From JOPF133 sp052144935 (lineage in GTDB: Bacteria > Acidobacteriota > Terriglobia > Bryobacterales > Bryobacteraceae): DNA of 47,998 nucleotides. Below are positions 36,460 through 45,815 of this stretch, in pieces. The DNA lies in assembly GCA_052144935.1 (NCBI GenBank), contig JBKQPR010000117.1, forward strand, positions 1-47,998. Direction: 5' to 3'. Positions within the stretch are counted from its first letter, which is position 1. Every line of letters begins with the position of its first letter. Below the pieces are notes generated by a model that worked only from the letters and a program-made list of their open reading frames with translations, searched no databases and had not been told where the DNA came from. Made by a program: the position numbers and the translations under genes.

Positions 36460-37716
36460 TTATTGGGCCGACGGACTGGGAGCCAGCTTCCCGAACTTTG
36501 ATTTTACAATACGGCCGATGATTTCGGTCCACGAGAAAAAAAGATCGCGGGGCCGGCTTATGGTATACTCTGCGCCCTTCAAAAGCTTTACCGTATTGCC
36601 GATGGCGTCGCGCCAGGGATTGGACTGCGGGTTGAGATTGTAATTCATGTAAAACACCGGCATTTTGACGTCGGAGAGCTGTTTGAGCATGTCCGGCGGG
36701 ATGCCGTCGTCCAACACGACCTTGGGGCCGGCGAAGATCACCGCGTCGGCGGGCTGCCTGTCGTCCTTCAATTCGGTGGCGATGAGGTTGCCCAGAAACT
36801 CGCTATCGCCGTGCTTCTGGCTGAGCCGCTTGAGATCCACGGTGCCCAGATTGAGGGACGCCAGCGCCTTGCCGAGCGAGGGGAAATCGATTTGGGAAGC
36901 GCCATCCTGGCGGTAGACGACCCGCTGCTCCTGCATGTTGAAGGCGACCATCGAGAATTTGCAGATGCGCGGCTCGCGGGCGATATTGCGCAGAATCGAA
37001 AGCAGGGCGTTAGTGTCGAGCGGCTGCAGAATGGCCGAGGCCGAATCCTGCGGGGCGAAGTTCACCATCACCTTCACGTTGAGCGGCGCCTCGCGGACCG
37101 CGCGCTCCACCGGCGGCTCCTGCTTGAACGGTTCGTTGTCGGAAGGTTGCACCACGCTCGGCGCGATATCCAGGGCCATCTGCTTGTCTTTGGAGGGCAG
37201 CGTGGCTTCGATATCCCAATTGAAGGAGCACACCCGCTCGGAGCGGTCGCGCATGAGCCAGTCGACGTGGTACTTGCCTTCGCCCACATCGAAGCCGCCC
37301 TGCAGGTACGCGGGACCCTTCTCGTCGTCGGTGATTCCCGGCACCCCCACGTGCTGGGACAAATACACGGGATCGTCCGGGTGATCCTGCGGGGTGACGC
37401 GGAAGACCATCGTGAGAAGGTTCTCGGTACCGGCGAGGTCCTTGAGCGGAACGCTCACCTCATAGCCGGAATGGAAGCGGAGGTCGAACCCCAAAATCGG
37501 CTTATTGGGTGTAACCGTACAGGGAATGTCCTTGCGGGTTTCCTGGGATTCGAGAATGGCGGCATCGGAAGAAAAGAGCCGGACCATGCCGCCGGGACCG
37601 GAAACCGGCATCAGGCTTTGAGCGCACGAGATTCCGGCAAACGCCAAGGCCGCCATGGCCGACAGCTTCTTAGGGCCGGAAATCCGAAGTCCGATCAATG
37701 GATCGCGCATCGCCAT
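36460..37716 (-). CDS. Secreted VWA-like protein of Acidobacteria
   Basis: 418 residues from ATG 37716 (37758 and 37710 are alternatives; no good SD at any). Signal-like segment LSAMAALAFAGISCAQS. The first half is beta-rich (GFDLRFHSGYEVSVPLKDLA). The second half resembles the von Willebrand A-like domain of acidobacterial secreted proteins: KVMVNFAPQDSASAI, ISKFSMV-like strand (CKFSMVAFNMQEQRVV), DAVIFAGPKVVLDD, MPVFYMNYNL. A canonical MIDAS DxSxS is not seen. The methyltransferase gene follows after 1 nt. The family assignment is moderate; the function is unknown. Confidence 0.6.
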   Translation of the reverse strand: MAMRDPLIGLRISGPKKLSAMAALAFAGISCAQSLMPVSGPGGMVRLFSSDAAILESQETRKDIPCTVTPNKPILGFDLRFHSGYEVSVPLKDLAGTENLLTMVFRVTPQDHPDDPVYLSQHVGVPGITDDEKGPAYLQGGFDVGEGKYHVDWLMRDRSERVCSFNWDIEATLPSKDKQMALDIAPSVVQPSDNEPFKQEPPVERAVREAPLNVKVMVNFAPQDSASAILQPLDTNALLSILRNIAREPRICKFSMVAFNMQEQRVVYRQDGASQIDFPSLGKALASLNLGTVDLKRLSQKHGDSEFLGNLIATELKDDRQPADAVIFAGPKVVLDDGIPPDMLKQLSDVKMPVFYMNYNLNPQSNPWRDAIGNTVKLLKGAEYTISRPRDLFFSWTEIIGRIVKSKFGKLAPSPSAQ

Positions 37717-37879
37717 TGCCGAAGGATAGCACCTGAGGCGCCAACGTCCCCGGAGCACACTTAAGTGCTCGTGTTAAGTATTATGGCGCAAATTTTCGCG
37801 GTTGCGGTATGGAAAAACGCCACGTTTGTGAAATGGTGCTGCCACCACCCGAAGGATCTGTTAGGCTGATGACCTATGG

Positions 37880-38340
37880 TACGCACTGGCGGCGGGTGGG
37901 ACGGTGGGGGCGGTGGCTGATGGCAGTGGACTGCGGCCGGGGCCCGGTGGTGGGGTGGCTGATGGCGGGTGGCCCGGTGGAGGTGGGTGGCTGATGGCGG
38001 CTGGTGGGCTGGCGTCGTGGCCAGGGGCCAGGGGCCGGCCGGCAACTGCGGCGGGGGCGGCCCGGCGGGGGGTGGTCAAGGGCGGCGGACTGCGGCGGGT
38101 GGCCTGGTGGTGGGTGGCTGATGGCGGCTGGTAGGCTGGCGGCGGTGGCCAGAGGCCAGGGGCGGACTGCGGCCGGTGGGCCGGTGGCAGCGGCAGCGGC
38201 GGTGGCGGGCCGATGGCCGGGGGCGGGGAACTGCGGCGCGTGGGCCGGTGGCGGCGGGAGGATGGCTGGTGGCAGCCGTGGCAGCAGTTGCGGCGACGGC
38301 GGTGGGGGCCGATGGCGTGGTTGGCCGGTCCAGGGCAGTA
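37880..38340. repeat. G-rich degenerate minisatellite in an intergenic region
   Basis: About 460 bp with strong G over C bias on the plus strand. Recurring pieces include GGTGGCTGATGGC (four times), CTGCGGC preceded by GGA or CAA (five times, about 45-115 bp apart) and GGCCAGGGGC. Runs of G favour quadruplex formation. Open frames through it are low-complexity translation, not genes. The rest of the gap 37717-38506 holds only the inverted repeat at 38365 and short palindromes such as CACTTAAGTG (37759-37770 region). Confidence 0.7.
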
Positions 38341-38364
38341 GAGGGGCATCGAAGGCCTCCGCGC

Positions 38365-38398
38365 GACATTTTCTGTATACCAGGCGTCAGAAAATGTC
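38365..38398 (+). promoter_or_regulatory. Perfect 11-bp inverted repeat upstream of the acyl-ACP synthetase fusion
   Basis: GACATTTTCTG (38365-38375), 12 nt containing TATACC, CAGAAAATGTC (38388-38398). A GGCC lies outside each arm. It is 108 nt before the start codon. It could be an operator or an RNA hairpin in the leader. It is AT-rich in a very GC-rich surrounding, which favours a real site. Confidence 0.5.
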
Positions 38399-38506
38399 CG
38401 AACGGCCTCGTAACTTTCCCGTCCGGCCACGTAAACTGTTGATTCCGAAACTCCTCGCCGTTGGCGCGCGCCGTGCCTCCATCCCATCGTCGAAAGGAAA
38501 TCGATC

Positions 38507-41500
38507 ATGGCTCAGGGCGGATTCAAACAAGTTCTCGGCAACGGCGGCTTTCAGGCCTTCCTGTGGACCCAGTTCTTCGGCGCGTTCAACGACAACGTCT
38601 ACCGCTCGATCGTAGGGCTGCGCGCCCTCCACGAACAGAATGGCCGTTACGCCTCGCTGGTGGTGGGCGTTTTCGTGCTTCCCTCGCTGCTGTTCTCCGG
38701 TTATGCCGGCCACCTGGCCGACGCCATCAGCAAGCGCCGCGTGCTGATCGCGGTGAAAGTCTTCGAGATCGCGGTGATGGGCTTTGGAGTGGCCGCCTTC
38801 CTGTCCGGGCGCATCGAGTGGATGTTGCTGGTGGTCTTCCTGATGGGCCTTCACGCCGCCATCTTCAGCCCGGCTAAGTACGGCATCGTACCCGAAATCT
38901 GCCGCGATGAAGACCTTTCCCGCGCCAATGGCCTGCTGGAGATGAGCACCTTCGTGGCGATCGTGCTGGCCAGCGCCGTGGGCAGCCTTCTGTACGCCGC
39001 CTGGAGCGCCGAAATGTGGAAGATGGGCCTCGTGGCGCTGGGCGTGGCGGTCGTCGGGTGGGCCACCAGCCTGCGGATCACGCGCGTTCCGCCCTCCGGT
39101 TCGCGCGAGCCGTTCCGTTGGAATCCTTTCGCCGAAGTGACCACCGGCACACGCCACCTGCTGAAGGACCGGCCGCTGTTCCTGGCCACCCTGGGCATCT
39201 CCTACATCTGGTTCGTGGCCGCTCTGCTGCAGCCCGACCTGGAACATTTCGGCCGGCAGGTGCTCAAGGCCGACGACCTGCACATCGGCCTGCTGTGGAC
39301 CTTCCTGGCCCTCGGAGTGGGGGCCGGCAACCTGCTGGCCGGGCGGCTCTCGGGCGATAAGGTGGAACTCGGCCTGGCCCCCCTGGGCGCGGGCTTCACG
39401 GCGCTATTTGCCATGCTGCTCGCGGTGGCGGGCGGCTCCTACCCGCTGGCCGTGGCGGCTATCGTGATGATGGCGGTGTCCACCGGTCTGTTCGCCGTGC
39501 CGCTGTATGCCTACGTGCAGAAACGCAGCGGCAGCCAGGAGAAGGGGCGCATCATCGCCACCTCCAATTTTTTCCAGACGCTGGCCATGATCCTTTCGAC
39601 CGGCCTGTTCTGGCTGTTCCACGACCAGTTGGGGATCCGCCCCGACCGCATCACCTTCGGTCTCGGCCTGCTCACCCTGGCCGTAACGGTGTACGTGCTT
39701 ACCCTGGTGCCGGAGTTTTTCGTCCGGCTGGTTTTGTATCTGCTCACGCACTCGATTTTCCGGATCCGCGTAGAGGGGCGGGAAAACGTGCCTTACCGCG
39801 GCCCCGCTCTGCTGGTCGCCAATCACATGTCGTACGTGGATGGCTTCCTGATCGGCGCGTCGGTGGAGCGCTTCCTGCGCTTCCTGGTGTGGAAGCCGTT
39901 CTTCCAAATCGCGCCGCTGCGCTGGTTTTTGCGCTTCCAAAACGCCATCCCCGCCGGGAACGCCACGCCGCGCGAAGTGGTGGAGAGCGTCCGCGCCGCG
40001 CGCGCCGAGCTGGCCGCCGGGCACGCGGTGTGCATCTTCGCCGAGGGCGCCATCACTCACACGGGCAACATGCTGCCTTTCAAACGCGGGATGGAAAGGA
40101 TCGTGGCGGGGATGGATGTGCCCATCGTTCCGGTGCACCTTGACCGCGTGTGGGGCAGCATCTTCAGCTTCGAAGGCGGGCGATTCTTCCGGAAGTGGCC
40201 CAAGCGCTTCCCGTATCCCGTGACCGTTTCGTTCGGCGCCCCGATGCCTGCCACGAGCCCGGCGCACGAGGTGCGGCAGGCCATCCAGAACCTGTCGAGC
40301 GAAGCCACCGGGCGCCGCAAGACTCCCGCGGACACGCTGGGCCGGCGCCTGGTGCGCAGCGCGCGGCGCAACTGGGGACGCTTCGCGATGGCCGATTCCA
40401 CGGGCCGCGAGCTGACCTACGGACAAATGCTCACGGGCGGCGTGCTGGTAGCGCGATGGATCGCGCGCGAGCGGCCCTCGGATGACATGCTGGGTGTGCT
40501 TCTGCCGCCCACCGTGGCGGGCGCGCTGGCCAATATCGGAGCGACCCTGGCGGGCCGCGTTCCCGTGAATCTGAATTTCACCGCCGGGCGCGAAGCCATG
40601 GCCGCGGCCATCGAACAGTGCGGCATCCGGACGGTGATCAGCTCGCGCGCCTTCCTGGCCAAGGCCAAGATTGAGCCGCACGCGGAGGCGCCGGCGGATA
40701 CGGTTTTCATCGAAGACATACTGGGCCGCGTGGGAAAATGGGCCCAATTGCGCGCCCTGGTGGCGGCCCGCCTGCTGCCGGTCGCATGGTTCGGCCGTGC
40801 AACGCCCAGCCCCACAACGCCCGGCCCCGCAACGCCCGGCCGCGCAACACCCGGCCCCGCAACACCCGGCCTCGCAACGCACGGCCCAGCAGCGTCCGGC
40901 CCCGCAGCGCCCGGCCGTGGAACACCCGGCCCCGCAGCGCCGGGCCCGGCAACGCCGGCACCAGATCCGCGCTACCACCTGCCCGTTCCGGCAACGCCCG
41001 GCCCCGCAACGCCCGGCCGCGCAACACCCGGCCTCGCAACACCCGGCCCCGCAACACCCGGCCCAGCAGCGTCCGGCCCCGCAGCGCCCGGCCGTGGAAC
41101 ACCCGGCCCCGCAGCGCCGGGCCCGGCAACGCCGGCGCCAGATCCGCACCACCACCTGCCCGTTCCAGCAACGCCCGGCCCCGCCATGCTCGGCCGCGGA
41201 ATGCCCGGCCCGGCAACGCCCGGCTCCGCAACGCCCGATTCGCCGGCCACCGTGATGTTCTCCAGCGGCAGCACGGGGGTTCCTAAAGGCGTGACGCTGT
41301 CGCATTACAACCTGCTGGCGAATATCGAGGCCATCAACCAGCTTTTCCAGGTGGGCGCGAGCGACCGCATCGTGGGCGCGCTGCCCTTCTTCCACTCCTT
41401 CGGTTTCACCGTCACCATCTGGTTTTCGCTGATTGCCGGCTGCGGCGTGGTTTACCACCCCAACCCCATGGACGCCAAAGCCATCGGCGAATTAACCAGA

Positions 41501-42346
41501 CGCTACCACGCCACCCTGCTGCTGGCTACTCCGACTTTTTGCACCACCTACACGCGCAAGTGCGCCGCCGAGGATTTCGCCAGCCTGCGCTTCGTATTGG
41601 TGGGCGCCGAGAAGCTCAGGGAACCGGTGGCCGCGGCCTTCCGCGAGAAGTTCGGCGTGGAGCTGCTGGAGGGCTACGGCTTGACCGAGATGTCGCCGGT
41701 GGTGGCGGTGAACGCGCCTAACATCGGCTCCGGCAAGGACCGGCAAACCGGCGCCAAGCCGGGCAGCGTAGGCCATCCCCTTCCCGGCGTGGCGGCGCAG
41801 ATTGTCGACCCGGCCAGCTTCGAGCCGCTCCCGCCCAACACGGATGGCCTGCTGCTGGTGAAGGGTGCGAACTGCATGCTGGGCTACCTGGGGCAGCCGG
41901 AGCGCACCGCCGATGCGATGCGGGGCGGCTGGTACATCACCGGCGACATCGCCCGCGTCGACGACGAGGGCTTCCTTTTCATCACCGACCGCCTCTCCCG
42001 GTTCAGCAAGATCGCCGGCGAAATGGTTCCGCATATTCGCGTGGAAGAGGCCCTCGGCGCCGTGCTGGGCGATGTCCCGTGCGCCGTGACCGGCATTCCC
42101 GACGAGCAGCGCGGCGAACGCCTGGTGGCGCTGTACGTGAAGCCGGAGGTCGGCCCCGCCGAGGTCTGGCAGCGTCTGGCCGCCACGGACCTGCCGCGCC
42201 TGTGGCTGCCCAAACGTGAGAATGTGTATCAGGTGACGGATCTGCCCCTGCTCGGCACGGGCAAGCTGGATTTGCGCGGATTGAAAGCGCGCGCCCTTCA
42301 ACTGGCCGGCGTCCCGGCGCAACTGACATCGTCGGAGAGTGTGTGA
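38507..42346 (+). CDS. MFS transporter - acyltransferase - acyl-ACP synthetase fusion (LplT-Aas type)
   Basis: 1279 residues, SD AAAGGAA before ATG 38507. Residues about 1-405: MFS/LplT-like lysophospholipid flippase (GFQAFLWTQFFGAFNDNVYR). About 405-600: PlsC-type acyltransferase with NHMSYVDGF and FAEGAITHTGNM. About 615-1279: AMP-forming acyl-ACP synthetase with A3 SSGSTGVPKGV, GYGLTEMSP, YITGDIARVDDEGFLFITDR and the C-terminal GKLDLRG Lys region. The whole would import and reacylate lysophospholipids. Residues about 763-911 are a Pro/Ala/Thr repeat insert directly before the A3 loop, unusual for the family. The stop overlaps the next start. Confidence 0.92.
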   Translation: MAQGGFKQVLGNGGFQAFLWTQFFGAFNDNVYRSIVGLRALHEQNGRYASLVVGVFVLPSLLFSGYAGHLADAISKRRVLIAVKVFEIAVMGFGVAAFLSGRIEWMLLVVFLMGLHAAIFSPAKYGIVPEICRDEDLSRANGLLEMSTFVAIVLASAVGSLLYAAWSAEMWKMGLVALGVAVVGWATSLRITRVPPSGSREPFRWNPFAEVTTGTRHLLKDRPLFLATLGISYIWFVAALLQPDLEHFGRQVLKADDLHIGLLWTFLALGVGAGNLLAGRLSGDKVELGLAPLGAGFTALFAMLLAVAGGSYPLAVAAIVMMAVSTGLFAVPLYAYVQKRSGSQEKGRIIATSNFFQTLAMILSTGLFWLFHDQLGIRPDRITFGLGLLTLAVTVYVLTLVPEFFVRLVLYLLTHSIFRIRVEGRENVPYRGPALLVANHMSYVDGFLIGASVERFLRFLVWKPFFQIAPLRWFLRFQNAIPAGNATPREVVESVRAARAELAAGHAVCIFAEGAITHTGNMLPFKRGMERIVAGMDVPIVPVHLDRVWGSIFSFEGGRFFRKWPKRFPYPVTVSFGAPMPATSPAHEVRQAIQNLSSEATGRRKTPADTLGRRLVRSARRNWGRFAMADSTGRELTYGQMLTGGVLVARWIARERPSDDMLGVLLPPTVAGALANIGATLAGRVPVNLNFTAGREAMAAAIEQCGIRTVISSRAFLAKAKIEPHAEAPADTVFIEDILGRVGKWAQLRALVAARLLPVAWFGRATPSPTTPGPATPGRATPGPATPGLATHGPAASGPAAPGRGTPGPAAPGPATPAPDPRYHLPVPATPGPATPGRATPGLATPGPATPGPAASGPAAPGRGTPGPAAPGPATPAPDPHHHLPVPATPGPAMLGRGMPGPATPGSATPDSPATVMFSSGSTGVPKGVTLSHYNLLANIEAINQLFQVGASDRIVGALPFFHSFGFTVTIWFSLIAGCGVVYHPNPMDAKAIGELTRRYHATLLLATPTFCTTYTRKCAAEDFASLRFVLVGAEKLREPVAAAFREKFGVELLEGYGLTEMSPVVAVNAPNIGSGKDRQTGAKPGSVGHPLPGVAAQIVDPASFEPLPPNTDGLLLVKGANCMLGYLGQPERTADAMRGGWYITGDIARVDDEGFLFITDRLSRFSKIAGEMVPHIRVEEALGAVLGDVPCAVTGIPDEQRGERLVALYVKPEVGPAEVWQRLAATDLPRLWLPKRENVYQVTDLPLLGTGKLDLRGLKARALQLAGVPAQLTSSESV
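40794..41239 (+). repeat. 15-bp and 177-bp nested tandem repeats inside the adenylation domain
   Basis: Basic unit AACGCCCGGCCCCGC (codons for ATPGP and variants). A 177-bp higher-order unit, from GGCCGCGCAACAC at 40838 and again at 41015, is repeated with few changes, including the non-repeat stretch encoding APDPRYHLPVP / APDPHHHLPVP. All units are multiples of three, so the frame is kept over about 148 codons. Confidence 0.9.
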
Positions 42347-45300
42347 TGGAAATCCTGATTGCGGTTCTCATCGTGGTGTTGTTGGTGCGCTGGGTACAGA
42401 TGCGCGACCGGCTGAAGGCGATGGATGAGCGGATGGACGCGCTCCAGCGGCAGCTCGCGTGGGCGCGCCGGACGGGCGAGTTGGCTGGGCCGGCGCCGGT
42501 TGCGGCCACCCCCGTGGCGACCCCGCATGTGGTGATCCCGCCCATGGGGCCGGTCCCGCCCGCTCCCGTGGTTCCGGCGGCCGCGCCGTTCGCGGCGGCG
42601 GTTTCCGCGGAGCCGGTGCCAGCAGGGGCGACCCCGTCGGTGGCCCCGGTCCCGCCGGGTCCGGTTGCTGCGGCGGTTCCGCCGGCCGCACCAGCGGTGG
42701 AATGGGCGGCGGTTTCCGCGGAGCCTGCGGCCGCGGGACAGGCGCCCCTTCTGCCGGACACCACTCCCTCACGAGGCGCCCCATGGGCCCGCCTCGAAAC
42801 AGAGCCGCGAGCCTCAGCGAGCGGTCTCCCAGTTGCACCGGTCGAACCAGCGCCACCACCGGCCTTGGAACCCGCGCCGGCGTTCGCTGGCGGCATCCCG
42901 CCGGAGTTCCTGGCCGGCGCCCAAGCCGCCCGGCCGCAACCCGCGCGGCCCGCCCGTACCTGGGCAGACTGGGAAGCGCTAGTCGGCGGCAATTGGGCCA
43001 ACAAGGCGGGCGTCTTCCTCGTTGTGGTCGGGATGGCGGTGGCGCTGGGCTTGTCCTTCAAGAGCATGAGTCCATGGGAACGGGTGCTCCTCAGCGTGGC
43101 GGCCAGTTTGGCCCTGCTGATCTCGGGTGCGGTCTTCGAGAAGCGCGAACGCTACCGCACCTTCGCCCGCGGCCTGCTGGGCGGAGGATGGGCCGCGCTC
43201 TACTTCACGGTCTACGCGGCACAGGCCATCGACGCCGCCAAGGTCATCGACAGCCCCGTGACCGGCGCGCTGTTGTTGCTGGCGGTAGGGGTGGGGATGG
43301 TGGTGCACTCGCTGCGCTACCGCTCGGAGACCGTCACCGGCATCGCCTACTTCCTGGCCTTCGCCACGCTGGGGATTACGCAGGTGACGGCGCTTTCGGT
43401 GATTGCCCTGGTTCCGCTGGCGGCATCGCTGCTGTACCTGGCGCACCGCTTCGGCTGGCGGACGATGGCGCTGGTCGGCCTGGTGGCCACCTATGGCATT
43501 TGCGCTCTGCAACACGACACCGGCGCGCCGTTGTGGGAGGCCCAGGCCATTTTTACAGTCTACTGGCTGCTGTTCGAGGGCTTCGATATTCTGCATCCCT
43601 CGCCCGCCCTGCTGCCGCTGAATGCGATCGGATTTCTGGGACTCTCGGCGGTCAAATGGCACCTGGCGGCGCCCGGACGGGAGTGGCAGATTGTGGCTGC
43701 CACCGGGCTGGCCTACCTGGTCAGCACCGTGGTGCGCGCGCGCCGCAGCGAGTGGCGGCTGTCCGTCACCCTCACCGGCGCGCTGGCCGCCGCGGCCATC
43801 TTTCTGGAGCTCGAGCACCAGTGGATCGCGCTGGCGCTGCTGATCGAGGCGGAGCTGTATTATCTGGCCGGCCTGCGCTTCGGCTCGCGCTACCTGCGCA
43901 TCCTGGCCGCTGTGGTGTTCGGACTGGAGTTGAACCACCTGATCGCCGCCGATTCGGTAGGGCTGCCTTATCGCGCCTGGACCCCCGTGGCGGCGCTCAC
44001 CGCCGTGGTCTTTTACGCCAACCGAACGCTCCGGGCGGCCGATGTCTTCTACGGCTATGCGGGGGCCTTTATGGTGGCGCTGGTGGCGGGCTTCGAAGCG
44101 CAGGCCGACCGCGGCCTGGCCTGGTCCGTGCTGGCGGCCGGCCCGTTTCTGGTAGGCTGGCTCCGCCGCCTGCCCGATTTCCGCTATCAGGCTTATGGCC
44201 TGGCAACTCTGGGGCTGCTGGGCATGGTGGGGGCGTGGGACGACCCTCCGGTTTCGCTGGCCATCGCCGCCGCCCTGGCTTACGCGGCCGTGCTTTCGAC
44301 GCTGTGGGGGCCGGACCGCTTCCTCGAAGGCGAAGCCAAAGTCGTGCGCCTGGCGGCCTCGCTGGAGGCGAGCGGCCTCGCGGCGGCGCTGGTCTGGCAA
44401 CTGACACCGGCGGCTTATCGCGGACTGGCCTGGATGGGCCTGGCGCTGGGACTGCTGGAACTCGGCATGCGCAACCTGCCGCGCGAATTGCGGCGGCAAG
44501 GGTACGCGCTGGCCGCCCTGGGCGCGTTTCTGGCGATGCAACTGAACATCCTGCCGATTGGCAATTCCGGCCCGCTCGCGCCGCGGCTGATACCGGTGTG
44601 GGCGGCGCTGGCGGCCTACGCCATGGCGGCGCGCGCCCGCCAGGAGGAAGACGGGAAGGTCCTGAAGGCCGCGACGTTCGTGGGAACCTTCTTCGCGATG
44701 GTGGCGCTGTGGGCCCTGCTGCCGGTTGCGGCGGTGGGACCGGCGTGGGCGGCGCTGGCCGTGATCCTGGCCGAAACCGGCGTCCCGGTGCTGCGCCTGG
44801 AGGCGGGCCTGGTGAGCGGCGCCGTGGTCGGCCGCCTGGCGATGTCCAACCTGGAAGCTCCCGAGCGACTTCTCTGGGTGACGCCCGTGCTGGTGTCGCA
44901 CTATTACCTGTGGTGGCGCACCCGCTGGCGCTTCTATCTCTACACCGGCACGGCGCTGGCCGCGGCCCTGATCTACTACCAGGGCGGCGACCGCTACAGG
45001 GCCGCGGGATGGGCGCTTTTCACCGTGGCGCTGTTCGTCGTTGGCCACCGCCGGCAGATGCGCGACCTTTGCTGGCAGAGCTACGCTCTGGCGGCGCTGG
45101 CCTTTGCGGCCTGCTGGGCTTGGAACCTGGCCCCGCCGCAATCGGTGCTGCCGGCTGCGGTGGTGGTGGCCTGTCTCTACGGCGCGCAGCTTGTGGCGCC
45201 ACAGGGCGGCTGGCCGCGTCTATATTATTTGCTGGCCGCCGCACTGCTGGCCGCCGCGCTGCTCTACTTCCGCGTCTCGGGCAGCCTGCTGACGGTGGCC

Positions 45301-45534
45301 TGGGGCCTGGAGGGCATCGCGCTGCTGGCCGCCGGCTTCCCTTTGAGCGACCGCAACCAGCGGCTTGGCGGCCTGGCGCTGCTGATGTTCTGCATCCTGA
45401 AGGTGTTCTTCTACGATCTGCGGCATTTAGGCACCGTGCCGTACACATTGTCGTTAGTCGCGCTGGGGCTGATCCTGCTGGCGGTGTCGTGGATCTACAC
45501 GCGGTTTCGGGAGAGCGTGCAGAGGTTCTTGTAA
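42346..45534 (+). CDS. DUF2339 large polytopic membrane protein
   Basis: 1062 residues. One N-terminal helix (MEILIAVLIVVLLVRW), a short coiled coil (RDRLKAMDERMDALQRQL), a Pro/Ala/Val-rich linker (about 45-185), then WADWEALVGGNWANKAGVFLVVVG, the start of the DUF2339 membrane region with more than twenty helices to the C terminus. Function is unknown; the family occurs widely in Bacteria. ATG 42346 overlaps the preceding TGA as TGATG, so it is coupled to the acyl-ACP synthetase fusion and may work with it in the envelope. Confidence 0.85.
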   Translation: MEILIAVLIVVLLVRWVQMRDRLKAMDERMDALQRQLAWARRTGELAGPAPVAATPVATPHVVIPPMGPVPPAPVVPAAAPFAAAVSAEPVPAGATPSVAPVPPGPVAAAVPPAAPAVEWAAVSAEPAAAGQAPLLPDTTPSRGAPWARLETEPRASASGLPVAPVEPAPPPALEPAPAFAGGIPPEFLAGAQAARPQPARPARTWADWEALVGGNWANKAGVFLVVVGMAVALGLSFKSMSPWERVLLSVAASLALLISGAVFEKRERYRTFARGLLGGGWAALYFTVYAAQAIDAAKVIDSPVTGALLLLAVGVGMVVHSLRYRSETVTGIAYFLAFATLGITQVTALSVIALVPLAASLLYLAHRFGWRTMALVGLVATYGICALQHDTGAPLWEAQAIFTVYWLLFEGFDILHPSPALLPLNAIGFLGLSAVKWHLAAPGREWQIVAATGLAYLVSTVVRARRSEWRLSVTLTGALAAAAIFLELEHQWIALALLIEAELYYLAGLRFGSRYLRILAAVVFGLELNHLIAADSVGLPYRAWTPVAALTAVVFYANRTLRAADVFYGYAGAFMVALVAGFEAQADRGLAWSVLAAGPFLVGWLRRLPDFRYQAYGLATLGLLGMVGAWDDPPVSLAIAAALAYAAVLSTLWGPDRFLEGEAKVVRLAASLEASGLAAALVWQLTPAAYRGLAWMGLALGLLELGMRNLPRELRRQGYALAALGAFLAMQLNILPIGNSGPLAPRLIPVWAALAAYAMAARARQEEDGKVLKAATFVGTFFAMVALWALLPVAAVGPAWAALAVILAETGVPVLRLEAGLVSGAVVGRLAMSNLEAPERLLWVTPVLVSHYYLWWRTRWRFYLYTGTALAAALIYYQGGDRYRAAGWALFTVALFVVGHRRQMRDLCWQSYALAALAFAACWAWNLAPPQSVLPAAVVVACLYGAQLVAPQGGWPRLYYLLAAALLAAALLYFRVSGSLLTVAWGLEGIALLAAGFPLSDRNQRLGGLALLMFCILKVFFYDLRHLGTVPYTLSLVALGLILLAVSWIYTRFRESVQRFL

Positions 45535-45552
45535 GAGGAGCACGGCGCGTGG

Positions 45553-45569
45553 ACATGTGCCGCACATGT
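45553..45569 (+). promoter_or_regulatory. Repeated ACATGT palindromes upstream of the antitoxin
   Basis: ACATGT at 45553-45558 and 45564-45569, giving ACATGTGCCGCACATGT, with a third at 45584-45589 overlapping the antitoxin start. FitA/VapB-type antitoxins bind palindromes next to their own start, so this is the likely autoregulatory site. Confidence 0.5.
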
Positions 45570-45584
45570 TTGTATGCTGAGAAC

Positions 45585-45815
45585 ATGTCGAAGATGATTC
45601 AGGTAAGAGACGTTCCGGAACGGGTCCACCGCACTCTCAAGGCTCGTGCCGCTCGTGAGGGCATGAGCCTCTCCGATTTCATCAAGAGGCAACTGGAGAT
45701 CTCGGTGGAGCGCCCGACCATGCGGGAGTGGCTGGAACTTACCGAGCGAGCCAAACCCCTCCCGGCAACCCAGAGCGTAGCGCAAGTCGTGCGCGAATTG
45801 CGAGATGCGCGGTGA
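45585..45815 (+). CDS. FitA/VapB-type antitoxin (ribbon-helix-helix)
   Basis: 76 residues. MIQVRDVPERVHRTLKARAA followed by REGMSLSDFIKRQLE is the Arc/FitA ribbon-helix-helix pattern (strand for DNA contact, then two helices); the C-terminal part wraps the toxin. ATG 45585 is chosen because the fold starts there; upstream ATG codons lack family sequence. It overlaps the PIN toxin gene by GTGA (45812-45815). It neutralises the toxin and probably represses the operon through the ACATGT sites. Confidence 0.85.
   Translation: MSKMIQVRDVPERVHRTLKARAAREGMSLSDFIKRQLEISVERPTMREWLELTERAKPLPATQSVAQVVRELRDAR

Noticed and set aside
37809..38369. Several open frames in the G-rich intergenic repeat
   Set aside because: Gly/Ala/Pro or Arg-rich low-complexity translation in all frames, no SD and no motifs.
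39404..41458. Long antisense frame opposite the MFS-acyltransferase-synthetase fusion, including a Cys/Gly-rich repeat
   Set aside because: Antisense translation of the ATPGP repeats; the plus-strand frame carries all domains.
42459..45584. Plus-strand open frame in another register through the DUF2339 gene
   Set aside because: A GC-rich shadow frame; only its last 76 codons (the antitoxin) are real and have their own start.
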